Below, piece after piece: positions 7,330 through 15,192 of a stretch of DNA of 33,175 nucleotides; the stretch's first letter is position 1; every line of letters starts with the position of its first letter. Location: NCBI GenBank assembly GCA_030658975.1, contig JAUSBL010000043.1:1-33175 (forward strand), in the 5' to 3' direction. Position numbers and translations under genes: made by a program. Source of the stretch: Candidatus Latescibacterota bacterium. GTDB taxonomy: Bacteria; Krumholzibacteriota; Krumholzibacteriia; LZORAL124-64-63. The notes beneath the pieces are model-generated. The model was not told the origin of the DNA. It worked only from the letters and a program-made list of their open reading frames with translations, and searched no databases.

Positions 7330-8703
7330 CTAGAGGTCGAAGTACATCGAGAACTCGTAGGGGTGCGGCCGGCGATTGATGGCCTGGATCTCGGCGCGCT
7401 TGATCGTCAGCCAGCGCGTGATCAGGGCCTCGGGGAACACGCCGCCGCGCGTCAGGAAATCGTGGTCGCCTTCCAGGGCGTCCAGGGCGTCGTCCAGGGA
7501 GCGCGGCAGGAACTCCACCGTGTGGGGCTGCCCGTCCGCCGGGGGGTGCTCGGGGCAGTAGCCCGCGGCCAGCGGGTCGAGCCCGCGGACGATGCCGTCG
7601 AGCCCCGCCATCAGGATGGCCGAGGCGGCCAGGTAGGGGTTGCAGGTGAAGTCGGGGGGGCGGTACTCCATGCGGCGGTGCTGGGGGTCGGCCACGTAGC
7701 TCGGGATGCGCACGGCCGCGCCGCGGTTGCTGCGTCCGAAGGTGATCGCGGTCGGCGCTTCGAAGCCGGGCACCAGGCGCTTGTAGGAATTGGTGCTGGG
7801 ATTGGTGAAGGCGCAGAGGGCGTGGCTGTGCAGCAGCACGCCGCCGACGTAGCTCAGGGCCAGCTGGCTGAGGGACGCGTAGCCGTCCGGGTCGTCGAAG
7901 ACGTTGCGGCCGTCCTTCATCAGGTACTGGTGCAGGTGCCAGCCGCTGCCCGCGTTGTCGAAGAGGGGCTTGGGCATGAAGGTCACGCGCAGGCCGTGGC
8001 GCTCGGCGAGGTTGAACAGGATGTACTTCGTCATCACGGCGTTGTCGCAGGTGGTCGGCAGGTCGTCGAACCAGCCCTCGATCTCCTGCTGGGCCTTGGC
8101 GCCCACCTCGTGGTGGTGGTAGCGGACCGGGATGTCGAAGTCCCGCATGACCGCGCAGACCTCGTCGCGGAAGTCGTCGTGGCGGTCGTGGGGATTGCAG
8201 GCGTGGTAGGCGTTCTGGAAGAAGCGCTCGCGGCTCTCCATCCGGTAGTGGGCGCTGGTGTTGCCCGAGTCGTAATCCGCTTCCTCGAAGATGTGGAACT
8301 CGTACTCCGGGATCCACCGCGTGGTGTCGGCCACCCCCATCTCCCGCAGCAGCCCCTCGGCCGCGCGCACGATGGTCCGCCCGTCCTGCGCGAAGGGGGT
8401 GCGGCCGGCGTCGACGTGCTTGACCTCGGCGAACATCGTCAGCGTGGGGCGCCGGCGGAACGGGTCGACGTGGGCGGTGCTCAGGTCCGGCAGCAGCACC
8501 ATGTCGCTGTCCTCGACCTTGAGGAAGCCGTAGCTGGAGCCGTCGAAGCCGATGCCCTCCCCCATGACCTCGGGCGTGAAGCGGTCGAAGGGGAAGGTGA
8601 TGTGGTGCAGGCGGCCGACGAGGTCCAGGACCTTCAGGTCCACGAACTCGATCTTCTTGTCGATGGCTTCCATGCGCACGGCGGCGAAATTCTGCGACGA
8701 CAT
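7330..8703 (-). CDS. glnA: Glutamine synthetase, type I
   Basis: A 457-residue glutamate-ammonia ligase that makes glutamine from glutamate, ammonia and ATP; the cytosolic dodecamer is the central ammonia-assimilating enzyme. Visible motifs are DGSSYGF (54-60), the metal-binding EYEFHIF (133-139), YHHHEVGAKAQQEIE (195-209), NAGSGWHLHQ (250-259), the ATP-binding NPSTNSYKRL (301-310) and RRMEYRPPD. The length fits the short type I form, and I see no adenylylation-loop NLYxLP near the C-terminus, so adenylylation control is unlikely. Position 255 is Trp where most GSI proteins have Met (GSGMH). The ATG at 8703 is preceded by AAGGAG. The gene diverges from the flavo-FeS dehydrogenase operon across a 184-base gap. 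Confidence 0.95.
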   Translation of the reverse strand: MSSQNFAAVRMEAIDKKIEFVDLKVLDLVGRLHHITFPFDRFTPEVMGEGIGFDGSSYGFLKVEDSDMVLLPDLSTAHVDPFRRRPTLTMFAEVKHVDAGRTPFAQDGRTIVRAAEGLLREMGVADTTRWIPEYEFHIFEEADYDSGNTSAHYRMESRERFFQNAYHACNPHDRHDDFRDEVCAVMRDFDIPVRYHHHEVGAKAQQEIEGWFDDLPTTCDNAVMTKYILFNLAERHGLRVTFMPKPLFDNAGSGWHLHQYLMKDGRNVFDDPDGYASLSQLALSYVGGVLLHSHALCAFTNPSTNSYKRLVPGFEAPTAITFGRSNRGAAVRIPSYVADPQHRRMEYRPPDFTCNPYLAASAILMAGLDGIVRGLDPLAAGYCPEHPPADGQPHTVEFLPRSLDDALDALEGDHDFLTRGGVFPEALITRWLTIKRAEIQAINRRPHPYEFSMYFDL

Positions 8704-8758
8704 GACCAGCTCCTTGCACGAAACCAGGCTTGCGGCTCGCGACGGCGGCGGGTCGTCA

Positions 8759-8785
8759 AATATATGCTGCGGACGCCGACCTCAA
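8759..8785 (-). promoter_or_regulatory. Predicted glnA promoter
   Basis: Read on the minus strand there is TTGAGG (8780-8785), 15 bases, then TATATT (8759-8764), about 55 bases ahead of the glnA start. The AT-rich patch stands out against the GC-rich background. The spacer is short for a sigma-70 promoter. Confidence 0.38.
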
Positions 8786-8822
8786 AGAGAAGAAAACGCC
8801 CGTTCATTTCGCGGGTGCCGCC

Positions 8823-8851
8823 TTGCCCACCCCCGGCGCCCGGCCTATGTT
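8823..8851 (+). promoter_or_regulatory. Predicted promoter of the flavo-FeS dehydrogenase operon
   Basis: TTGCCC (8823-8828), a 17-base spacer and TATGTT (8846-8851) lie 37 bases before the GTG start at 8888. Placement and spacing fit a sigma-70 type promoter. The score is judged by eye only. Confidence 0.45.
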
Positions 8852-8887
8852 TCGCTCCGCTGCGCCGTCGCGCGAAAGGAGCCGCCC

Positions 8888-10297
8888 GTGGCCGACCCCG
8901 CCGTGACCATCCTGTTCGAGGGCCGCCCCCTCACCTGCCGCCCCGGCCAGTCGGTCGCGGCTGCGCTGTGGGACCACGGCGTCAAGGTCCTCTCCCACAG
9001 CCCCAAGTACGGCCGCCCCCGCGGCGCCTCGTGCGCGCGCGGCCACTGCATGGGCTGCCTGATGCGCATCGACGGCGTCCCGAACGTCCGCGCCTGCAAC
9101 ACGCCGGTGCGCGAAGACCTGCGCGTCGCCCGCCAGGACACCGGCGCCGTCTACGGCCGTCCCATGCAGGCCGCGCTGGCCAACACCGGCCACCTGATGC
9201 CGGTCGGCTTCTACTACAAGTGGTTCACCAAACCCACAATCGTGGCGAAGCTGTTCATGCGCTTCATCCGTCCGCTGACCGGCGTCGGCCGTCTGCCCGA
9301 CGAAACGGCCCGGCGCGCGGAGGCGGCCGGACACGACGCGGCGCCCCCGCCGCGCTCCCGCGACCTGGGCCGCTGGGACACGATCGTGGTCGGCGGCGGC
9401 GCCGCCGGGCTGGGCGCGGCGCTGGCCGCCGAGGACCGCACGCTGCTGATCGACGACGCGCCCCGCAGCGGCGGCCAGCGCCGCGAAGCCCTGGACCTCG
9501 CCGCCGCGGGCGACGGCGACCCCCTGGCCGGCCTGCACCGCCTGCGCCGCCTGCGGGAGGTCCTGCACCAGCGCGACGCGCTCCTCGACGCCGCACCGCA
9601 CGTGACCCGCGCCGCCGCGACCACGGTGGTCGGCTGCTACCAGCCCGACATGCTGCTGCTGCGCGACGGCACGGGCCTGGCCGTCGCGCGCGCCGACCGC
9701 ATCGTCTGGGCCGCCGGCGCGCTGGACCAGCTGGGCCTGTTCGACGACCACGACCTGCCGGGCATCATCGGGCCGCGCGCCCTCTACCGCCTGGCCGGGC
9801 GCGACGGGATCGACCTGCGCGGACGCACCGCGGTCGTCTGGGGTCACGGGCCGGACCAGTGGCTCAGCGCCGCCCTGCTGCACGCGCGCGGCGCGCGGGT
9901 CATCCTCGCCCTGGATCCCACCGCCGCCCCCGACGCGGACGCGCTGGCCACCGCCCGCCGGCTCGGCTGGCGGCTGCTGACCGGCGTGCGGCCCCTGGCC
10001 GCCCTGGGCCGCGCGGGCTCGCTGGCCGCGCTGCGCTGGGACGCCGGGCAGGGCGGGACCCGCGACGAGACCGCCTGCGAGCTCGCCGTGATCTGCGGCC
10101 GCGGCAAACCCGTCTACGACGGCGCCTACCAGCTCGGGGCCGACCTCGTGCTCGATCCCCTGCGCGGCGGCTACGTGCCGCGGGGGGCCGCCGCCGGGCG
10201 CTGGGACGGCCGCACCCCGGCCGGCCTGCGGCTGCTGATCGCCGGCGAAGCGGCCGGCGCCACGCTCGCCGACCTGCTCGAGGAGGTGACGGCGTGA
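8888..10297 (+). CDS. FAD-dependent oxidoreductase with N-terminal [2Fe-2S] domain (sarcosine oxidase/proline dehydrogenase alpha-like)
   Basis: A 469-residue protein. Residues 1-75 form a ferredoxin-like domain with cysteines C49-x4-C54-x2-C57-x12-C70, the plant-type [2Fe-2S] pattern. The segment SPKYGRPRG and the following VGFYYKWF (about 106-113) match the N-terminal region of heterotetrameric sarcosine oxidase alpha. Residues from 165 onwards form an FAD/NAD(P)-binding fold with GGGAAG (169-174). The GTG start is preceded by AAAGGAG six bases upstream. The stop overlaps the next gene (GTGA, 10294-10297). With the two downstream genes it should form an amino- or imino-acid dehydrogenase complex in which electrons leave the substrate flavin through FeS centres. 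Likely substrates are proline, hydroxyproline, sarcosine or an opine; the sequence does not decide. Confidence 0.85.
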   Translation: MADPAVTILFEGRPLTCRPGQSVAAALWDHGVKVLSHSPKYGRPRGASCARGHCMGCLMRIDGVPNVRACNTPVREDLRVARQDTGAVYGRPMQAALANTGHLMPVGFYYKWFTKPTIVAKLFMRFIRPLTGVGRLPDETARRAEAAGHDAAPPPRSRDLGRWDTIVVGGGAAGLGAALAAEDRTLLIDDAPRSGGQRREALDLAAAGDGDPLAGLHRLRRLREVLHQRDALLDAAPHVTRAAATTVVGCYQPDMLLLRDGTGLAVARADRIVWAAGALDQLGLFDDHDLPGIIGPRALYRLAGRDGIDLRGRTAVVWGHGPDQWLSAALLHARGARVILALDPTAAPDADALATARRLGWRLLTGVRPLAALGRAGSLAALRWDAGQGGTRDETACELAVICGRGKPVYDGAYQLGADLVLDPLRGGYVPRGAAAGRWDGRTPAGLRLLIAGEAAGATLADLLEEVTA

Positions 10298-10620
10298 GCA
10301 AGCGCATCCTCTGCCGTTGCGAGGACGTGACCATCGAGGAGTTCGGCAAGGCCTACCGCGACGGCTTCGCCGAGATGGAAGCGCTGAAGCGGTTCACCGG
10401 CGTGGGCACCGGCTTCTGCCAGGGCAAGGGCTGCCTCTGCGAGTCCGCGCTGGAACTGGCGCGCCTGCGCGGCATCGACCCCGCGCAGATCCCGCTGACG
10501 AACATCCGCCCTCCCATCGAGCCGCTGACCTTCGAGGAACTCGCGAGCCTGGATTTGCCGCCGCTGATGGGTGAGATGGAAACCGCGCTGCTCCGCAAAG
10601 ACCCGGAGGTGGGCTCGTGA
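10294..10620 (+). CDS. BFD-like [2Fe-2S]-binding protein
   Basis: A 108-residue protein with the complete BFD-type ligand pattern C7-x-C9-x32-C42-x4-C47, plus an extra C49. In many HcnB, opine-oxidase and proline-dehydrogenase alpha subunits this domain is the C-terminal part of the FAD subunit; here it is a separate polypeptide. The GTG start overlaps the preceding stop by four bases and has GGAGG seven bases upstream. Its own TGA overlaps the next GTG in the same way (10617-10620). The tight coupling implies a stoichiometric complex with the two flanking flavoproteins, carrying electrons between them or on to an acceptor. Confidence 0.85.
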   Translation: MSKRILCRCEDVTIEEFGKAYRDGFAEMEALKRFTGVGTGFCQGKGCLCESALELARLRGIDPAQIPLTNIRPPIEPLTFEELASLDLPPLMGEMETALLRKDPEVGS

Positions 10621-11801
10621 TCCCCCTGCCCGAAGGACCCGTACCCGCGACGGCCGACGCGGTCATCGTCGGCGGCGGCATCAACGGCCTGGCCATCGCC
10701 TACGAGCTGGCGCGGCGCGGCATGAAGCACCTCGTCGTGCTGGAGCGGGATTACCTCGGCAGCGGCTCGACCGGGCGCTGCGGCGGCGGCATCCGGCAGC
10801 AGTGGACGACCGAAGAGAACATCCGCCTGGCCCAGGAGAGCGTCGCCGCCTTCGAGCGCCTGGCGGGCGAGCTCGGCCTGCAGACGTTCTTCCGGCAGGG
10901 CGGCTACCTTATGGTGACCGAGGACGAGTCCCACCTCGACAGCATGCGCAAGGCCGTCGCCCTGCAGAACTCCTGCCAGGTGCCCAGCCGCTTCCTGGAG
11001 CCGCGCGAGTGCCTGGAGATCGTGCCCCAGCTGGACATCTCGCGCCTGAAGGGCGCCAGCTTCTGCCAGAAGGACGGCACGGCCTACCCGTTCAGCGTGG
11101 TGTGGGGCTACGCGAAAGCCTCGGCGCGCCGGGGCGTGCAGATCTTCATCCGCACGCGTCTGCTCGAGGTGCGGCACGGCGACGGCCGCATCACCGGCGT
11201 GGTCACCGACCGCGGCGAGATCGCCACGCCGCTGCTGATCAACTGCGCCGGGCCGTGGTCGCGCTCGCTGGCGGCGATGGTCGGCGTGCAGCTGCCCAAC
11301 CGCCAGGAACGCCACGAGATCATGGTCAGCGAATCGTGCAAGCCGTTCCTGGACCCGATGGTCATCTCCATCAGCGACGGCATCTACTTCAGCCAGAGCA
11401 TGCGCGGGGAGATCGTCGGCGGCATCGGCGACCCGCAGGAGCCGCACTGGGACCGCCCCGACCAGTTCGACACGCGCAGCCAGCTGCGCTTCGCGGTGCG
11501 TTTCGCCCGCGCCCTGACCGCCTACTGGCCCCCGGCGCGACAGTTGCGCCTGATGCGCCAGTGGGCCGGCATGTACGACGTGACACCCGACCACCGCCCC
11601 ATCCTGGGCGGCGTCCCCGGTCTCGAAGGCTACCAGATGGCCTGCGGCTACAGCGGCCACGGCTTCATGCTGGCCCCGATGGCCGCCTCGCGGCTGGCGA
11701 AGCAGATCACCACCGGCGAGCCCGACAAGATCATCGACTCGCTGTCGCTGGCGCGCTTCGCGCGGGGGGACATTGAAGCTGACGCTTTTGTGGTCGGATA
11801 A
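10617..11801 (+). CDS. FAD-dependent oxidoreductase of the DAO family (sarcosine oxidase/proline dehydrogenase beta-like)
   Basis: A 394-residue flavoprotein of the D-amino-acid oxidase fold. The dinucleotide-binding motif VIVGGGINGLAIAYELARRG begins at residue 16, followed by LERDYLGSGSTGRCGGGIRQQW, the region in which sarcosine oxidase beta, HcnC and proline dehydrogenase beta bind FAD. Near the C-terminus, MYDVTPDHRPILGG and CGYSGHGFMLAPM are the conserved substrate/FAD-binding segments of the family. This is the catalytic, substrate-oxidising subunit of the three-gene complex. It starts at GTG 10617, overlapping the BFD gene stop. No transporter or pathway gene adjoins it to point to the substrate. 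Confidence 0.88.
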   Translation: MIPLPEGPVPATADAVIVGGGINGLAIAYELARRGMKHLVVLERDYLGSGSTGRCGGGIRQQWTTEENIRLAQESVAAFERLAGELGLQTFFRQGGYLMVTEDESHLDSMRKAVALQNSCQVPSRFLEPRECLEIVPQLDISRLKGASFCQKDGTAYPFSVVWGYAKASARRGVQIFIRTRLLEVRHGDGRITGVVTDRGEIATPLLINCAGPWSRSLAAMVGVQLPNRQERHEIMVSESCKPFLDPMVISISDGIYFSQSMRGEIVGGIGDPQEPHWDRPDQFDTRSQLRFAVRFARALTAYWPPARQLRLMRQWAGMYDVTPDHRPILGGVPGLEGYQMACGYSGHGFMLAPMAASRLAKQITTGEPDKIIDSLSLARFARGDIEADAFVVG

Positions 11802-11859
11802 ATTCCGGATCTGATGTGATATGAGCGGGTTCCGGCTTCCGGCTGGAGACGATGGCGTA

Positions 11860-11892
11860 TTGACTTGCAATATCAGACTAATTTGGTAATCT
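11860..11892 (+). promoter_or_regulatory. Possible promoter of the CHRD-protein gene
   Basis: An AT-rich island, 11859-11892, contains TTGACT (11860-11865) overlapping TTGCAA (11865-11870); the latter is followed after 16 bases by TAATCT (11887-11892). It lies 43 bases before the ATG at 11935. Which hexamers are used is ambiguous. Confidence 0.33.
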
Positions 11893-11934
11893 ATCCGGGT
11901 TCAGTGTCCCTACTTGAATCCGGAGGTACTCCTC

Positions 11935-12420
11935 ATGCGATCGATTGATAAGTCCGTCCTGTCCGCTGCGGCGGCTGTCCTGCTGCTGGGTCTCGGCGCC
12001 GGCGCCGCCCATGCCGATGTGGCCACCTACACCACGACCCTTTCCGGCGCTTCGGAGGTTCCGCCCAACGCCAGCACCGCCACTGGGATCGCAACGCTCA
12101 CCGTCGACACCGAGACCCTGGTCGGTTCCTACATGTTGGAGTTCAGCGGTCTTTCGAGCGCGCAGACCGCCGTCCACTTCCACACCGCCGCGGCCGGCGT
12201 CAACGGTCCGGTCGCCTTCGGCCTGCCGAACGGTTCGCCGGTGGCGGGCACCTGGGACCTGACCGCGTTGCAGTACGACAACCTCGTCGCGGGCCTGATC
12301 TACATCAACGTGCACAGCTCGAACTTCCCCGGCGGCGAAATCCGCGGCCAGATGACGCTCGACAACATCGTCGACAACGAGGACATGACGATTGGAGCCG
12401 TCAAGACGCTCTACAGGTGA
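11935..12420 (+). CDS. Secreted CHRD-domain protein with a GAVKTLYR C-terminal tail
   Basis: A 161-residue exported protein. The signal peptide spans about residues 1-28 (KSVLSAAAAVLLLGLGAGAAHA, cleavage after AHA). The mature part is a CHRD domain, a beta-sandwich first described in chordin and common in bacterial secreted proteins: LSGASEVPP at the start, VHFHTAAAGVNGPV in the middle and YINVHSSNFPGGEIRGQ near the end. The start ATG has GGAGG eight bases upstream. After the CHRD domain comes a short linker (DNIVDNEDM) and the end TIGAVKTLYR, which matches the ends of two other secreted proteins in this window. The gene stands alone, with a hairpin directly downstream. The function of CHRD proteins in bacteria is not established. 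Confidence 0.88.
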   Translation: MRSIDKSVLSAAAAVLLLGLGAGAAHADVATYTTTLSGASEVPPNASTATGIATLTVDTETLVGSYMLEFSGLSSAQTAVHFHTAAAGVNGPVAFGLPNGSPVAGTWDLTALQYDNLVAGLIYINVHSSNFPGGEIRGQMTLDNIVDNEDMTIGAVKTLYR

Positions 12421-12445
12421 ACGACGTCCCCGGTCGGAAATGAGC

Positions 12446-12475
12446 AGGGCCGTCACCCCGCGGGGTGGCGGCCCT
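12446..12475. terminator. Bidirectional hairpin between convergent secreted-protein genes
   Basis: A near-perfect 14-base stem (AGGGCCGTCACCCC with GGGGTGGCGGCCCT, a single T-G wobble) closes on a two-base centre, GC. It sits 26 bases after the CHRD gene stop and 20 bases beyond the stop of the convergent gene, so it can end both transcripts. No strong T-tract is present. Confidence 0.7.
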
Positions 12476-12494
12476 CGTCGTCAGTGGGCGCCAC

Positions 12495-13178
12495 TTATCT
12501 GTAGATCGCCTTGATTTCGCCCCAGGTCGAAGTTCCGAACGGGGTCGGGCCGCCGTAGGTCGTGAGTTCCCAGGCGCCTTCCTTGACCAGTCCGACGCCG
12601 GCGGCGTACCAGGACGGCTCAGCCTGCCGAACGGCGCTGTCGAACCGGCGGCCCTGGACGTCGTAGTCCGCGGCGCCGCGCGCGCCCTGCAACGGAGGTG
12701 TGGACGACGCGACCGCGACGGCGTCGAAGTCGCCGGCCGGCACGGTCAGGACGCCGCCGTCCGTGACGCAGTAGGTGAGCGTTGCCTCGGTGTAGGGGAC
12801 GGAGTCGTCGAGGCTCCAGTAGATGCGCGTGGTGGTGCTCCAGCAGCGCTCCGTGGCGGCGACTGCCGGGAGCCACTGGATGGGCGGCGCGTAGCTCGCC
12901 ACGAAAACGCCGTCCTCGTTGTAGGCGGCGTGCAGGTAGACGGCGCCCGTGGGTCCCAGGGACCAGAAGTTGTGGTAGACCTGATCCGGCTCGGTCCAGA
13001 TCAGTTCGACGACGTCCTCCCCCTGGATGACGGCTGATCCCACCGCTTCGACAACGCGCTCGTCGGTGTACGTCCAGGCGCAGCCCGGCGCCAGGGGCTG
13101 GTACGCGATCTGGGCGGAGGCGGGGGTGGCGAGCGCCGCCAGGGTCAGGACCAGGGCCAAGCTCAGCACGTGCCGCAT
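12495..13178 (-). CDS. Secreted protein of unknown function with a TWGEIKAIYR C-terminal tail
   Basis: A 227-residue exported protein. I start it at ATG 13178, preceded by GGGAGG seven bases upstream; the open frame runs 16 codons further without support. The signal peptide is RHVLSLALVLTLAALATPASA, cleaved before QIAYQPL. The mature domain begins YQPLAPGCAWTYTDE and contains a repeated alternation of beta strands with Trp/Tyr, including two cysteines around CWSTTT and YCVTDGG, and the phrase LTVPAGDFDAVAV, which recurs in uncharacterised secreted beta proteins. I do not recognise a named family. The protein ends GTSTWGEIKAIYR, the clearest copy of the tail shared with the genes at 11935 and 28239. 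It is convergent with the CHRD gene and shares its terminator hairpin. Confidence 0.8.
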   Translation of the reverse strand: MRHVLSLALVLTLAALATPASAQIAYQPLAPGCAWTYTDERVVEAVGSAVIQGEDVVELIWTEPDQVYHNFWSLGPTGAVYLHAAYNEDGVFVASYAPPIQWLPAVAATERCWSTTTRIYWSLDDSVPYTEATLTYCVTDGGVLTVPAGDFDAVAVASSTPPLQGARGAADYDVQGRRFDSAVRQAEPSWYAAGVGLVKEGAWELTTYGGPTPFGTSTWGEIKAIYR

Positions 13179-13235
13179 CCCGCGACCTCCCTTGCGAATG
13201 TGTCCGGGTCCGCCAGTGTACACCAACCGCCGTCG

Positions 13236-14144
13236 TCAGGACAACAGGTGCCGCAACGCCGGCTCCAACTCCCGGTACTCGAACTGGAACTCGTTGGCGC
13301 GCAGTGCCTTCGGAACGGCGCGGCAGCTCTGCAGCAGCATCGTGGACATCTCGCCGAGCACCAGTCCCAGCACGAAGCCGGGGGTGGTGAAGCCGCTGGG
13401 GCGGCCCAGCACGCGGCCGAGCGTCCGGGCGAACTCGCGGCGCGTCGGCGGGTCGGGAACCACCGCGTTGACGGGTCCGGCCATCGATTCACGGTCCAGG
13501 ATGTGCAGGATCGCGCGCACCAGGTCGTGACGATGGATCCAGGGCACGTAGCCGCGCCCGTCGCCCAGCGGACCACCCAGGCCGAACCGGTACGGCAGGA
13601 TCATGCGGGGCAGGGCCCCGTCCTCCCGATCGAGCACCAGGCCGGTGCGCAGCAGCGCCACGCGCGTGCGGCCGTTGTCGGCCTCCAGGGCGCAGCCTTC
13701 CCACTCGTGGGCCAGCCGGCCCAGGAAGTCGCGACCGCCCTCGGTCTCCTCGTAGAGCGGCTCGGCGCCGCCGTCGCCGTAGTAGCCGACGGCCGACGCG
13801 CTGACCAGCACGCGCACCCGCTCGCCCGCGTTGATCGCCGCCGCCACGTTGCGCGTGCTCTCGAGACGGGAGCGGCGCAGCAGCGCCTTGCGCTTGCGGG
13901 TCCAGCGCTTGGCGGCGATGGGCTCGCCGGCCAGGTTGACGACCGCGTCGCAGTCGCCCAGCACCCGCTGCCAGGGTCCCGGGACGGTCGGGTCCCCCTC
14001 GACGATCTCCACCGGGCGGGACAGGCGCGACAGCGCGCGCTTGCTGTCGCGGGTGACGCACACGACCTCGTCGCCGCGCTCGATCAGCGCGCGGACCACC
14101 GCCCGCCCCACCAGACCCGTGCCGCCGGTCAGGAACACCTTCAT
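13236..14144 (-). CDS. TIGR01777-family NAD(P)-dependent epimerase/dehydratase-like protein
   Basis: A 302-residue extended SDR protein of the YfcH/TIGR01777 type, close to the usual length of about 300. It opens with the Rossmann motif MKVFLTGGTGLVGRAVVRAL. NLAGEPIAAKRW, the SASAVGYYG segment and the C-terminal DUF1731-like end (SCRAVPKALRANEFQFEY) are all characteristic. The first and third of these place the nucleotide-binding and active-site regions. ATG 14144 is preceded by GAGGAA. A well-formed promoter precedes it on the minus strand. The substrate of the family is unknown; a sugar nucleotide is often assumed. No neighbour suggests a pathway. Confidence 0.9.
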   Translation of the reverse strand: MKVFLTGGTGLVGRAVVRALIERGDEVVCVTRDSKRALSRLSRPVEIVEGDPTVPGPWQRVLGDCDAVVNLAGEPIAAKRWTRKRKALLRRSRLESTRNVAAAINAGERVRVLVSASAVGYYGDGGAEPLYEETEGGRDFLGRLAHEWEGCALEADNGRTRVALLRTGLVLDREDGALPRMILPYRFGLGGPLGDGRGYVPWIHRHDLVRAILHILDRESMAGPVNAVVPDPPTRREFARTLGRVLGRPSGFTTPGFVLGLVLGEMSTMLLQSCRAVPKALRANEFQFEYRELEPALRHLLS

Positions 14145-14188
14145 GCCGCATTTTCCTCTCGGGAATCCCCCGGGTGCGAAGTCCCGGG

Positions 14189-14217
14189 AGGATACCCGCC
14201 GCCGCCGCGCCTGTCCA
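14189..14217 (-). promoter_or_regulatory. Predicted promoter of the TIGR01777 epimerase gene
   Basis: On the minus strand TGGACA (14212-14217), a spacer of exactly 17 bases and TATCCT (14189-14194) lie 45 bases before the ATG at 14144. Spacing and both hexamers agree well with a sigma-70 type promoter. Confidence 0.58.
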
Positions 14218-14251
14218 GATCTGTCGCGCCGGCCTGCCGTTCCGGGCCGCG

Positions 14252-14280
14252 TTGACACCGCGGCGGCCGCCGCCTATCGT
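14252..14280 (+). promoter_or_regulatory. Predicted promoter of the crotonase-leuCD operon
   Basis: A perfect TTGACA (14252-14257), a 17-base GC-only spacer except one A-free run, and TATCGT (14275-14280) lie 65 bases before the ATG at 14346. It diverges from the epimerase promoter about 35 bases away. Confidence 0.62.
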
Positions 14281-14345
14281 CCAGAGCACGGGCGCGGACT
14301 GCGCCAAGCCGCCGCACGCCCGCGGCGACCACACCCGGGAGGGTC

Positions 14346-15152
14346 ATGACCTACGATTTCTTCGATTGCGAGGTCCGTGACGGGGTCGCGACCCTGTCGC
14401 TGCTCGGACCGGCCACGCCCTCGCTGCAGGAACTGGGCGACGAGCTGGTCGACGCCCTGCTGCGCCTGCAGGAGGACCGCGCCGCCCGCGTGATCCTGCT
14501 GTCGGACGCCGGCGGTCCCTTCGACACCGCCATGGACCTGCGCGCTGCCGCCGAGGCGCAGGCCGGCGACGCCGGCATGGGGACCGTGGCCGCCGATCTC
14601 GACACCATCCGCCGCGTCGTGACCCTGATGCAGGAGCTCGGCAAGCCCATCGTCGCCGCCGTATCGGGCGACGTGCGCGACAGCGGCTTCGGACTGATCA
14701 TGGCGGCCGACGTGCGTCTGGCCGCCGGCACGGCCACCTTCACGACGCAGGACATGCGGCTGGGTCTGCTGCCCGACTGGGGCCTGACTTCGACGCTGCC
14801 GCGCGCGATCGGCCCCAACCGCGCCCTGGACGTCCTGTGGTCGGGCCGCACGCTGTCCGCGGACGAGGCGTCGCGCCTGGGCCTGCTGGACCGCGTGTTC
14901 ACGCCCCAGGAATTCGAGCAGGAGGTCGAGGCGTACTGCCGCCGCCTGGCGGGCATCCCCCAGCCGGCGCTGCGCCTGAGCAAGCTGGCGGTGCAGCAGT
15001 CGAGCGAATTCGACCTGACCACGATGCTGTCCCTGGAGTACGAGGCCCAGCAGCAGTGCTGGGACTCGCGCGAGACCTCGGCCGGCCTGGCCGCCGGCCT
15101 GGACGGCGACGAGCCCGACTTCGGCCTCCCCGGCGGCGAAGACGACGACTGA
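14346..15152 (+). CDS. Enoyl-CoA hydratase/isomerase (crotonase) family protein with altered active site
   Basis: A 268-residue crotonase-fold protein. The oxyanion-hole region is recognisable (GPFDTAMDLRAA, 57-68, and VSGDVRDSGFGLIMAAD, 106-122), as is LGLLPDWGLTSTL (139-151). Compared with rat mitochondrial enoyl-CoA hydratase, the first catalytic Glu (Glu144, in GGGCEL) aligns with Gly116 and the second (Glu164) with Asp136; Asp144 in LLPDWG could act as base. It is therefore unlikely to be a standard hydratase and more likely an isomerase or other CoA-ester enzyme. It has an unusual acidic C-terminal tail (GDEPDF...GGEDDD). It precedes the fused LeuCD gene by 40 bases, probably on one transcript, although no shared pathway is obvious. 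Confidence 0.85.
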   Translation: MTYDFFDCEVRDGVATLSLLGPATPSLQELGDELVDALLRLQEDRAARVILLSDAGGPFDTAMDLRAAAEAQAGDAGMGTVAADLDTIRRVVTLMQELGKPIVAAVSGDVRDSGFGLIMAADVRLAAGTATFTTQDMRLGLLPDWGLTSTLPRAIGPNRALDVLWSGRTLSADEASRLGLLDRVFTPQEFEQEVEAYCRRLAGIPQPALRLSKLAVQQSSEFDLTTMLSLEYEAQQQCWDSRETSAGLAAGLDGDEPDFGLPGGEDDD

Positions 15153-15192
15153 CGACGAACCTTGAGACGGCCTGCTGGCCCGAGGTGGATCC

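Noticed and set aside
8704-8760. Sigma-54 promoter ahead of glnA
   Set aside because: A GG...GC pair is visible on the minus strand, but the spacing (6 bases between) does not fit the required -24/-12 distance of 10.
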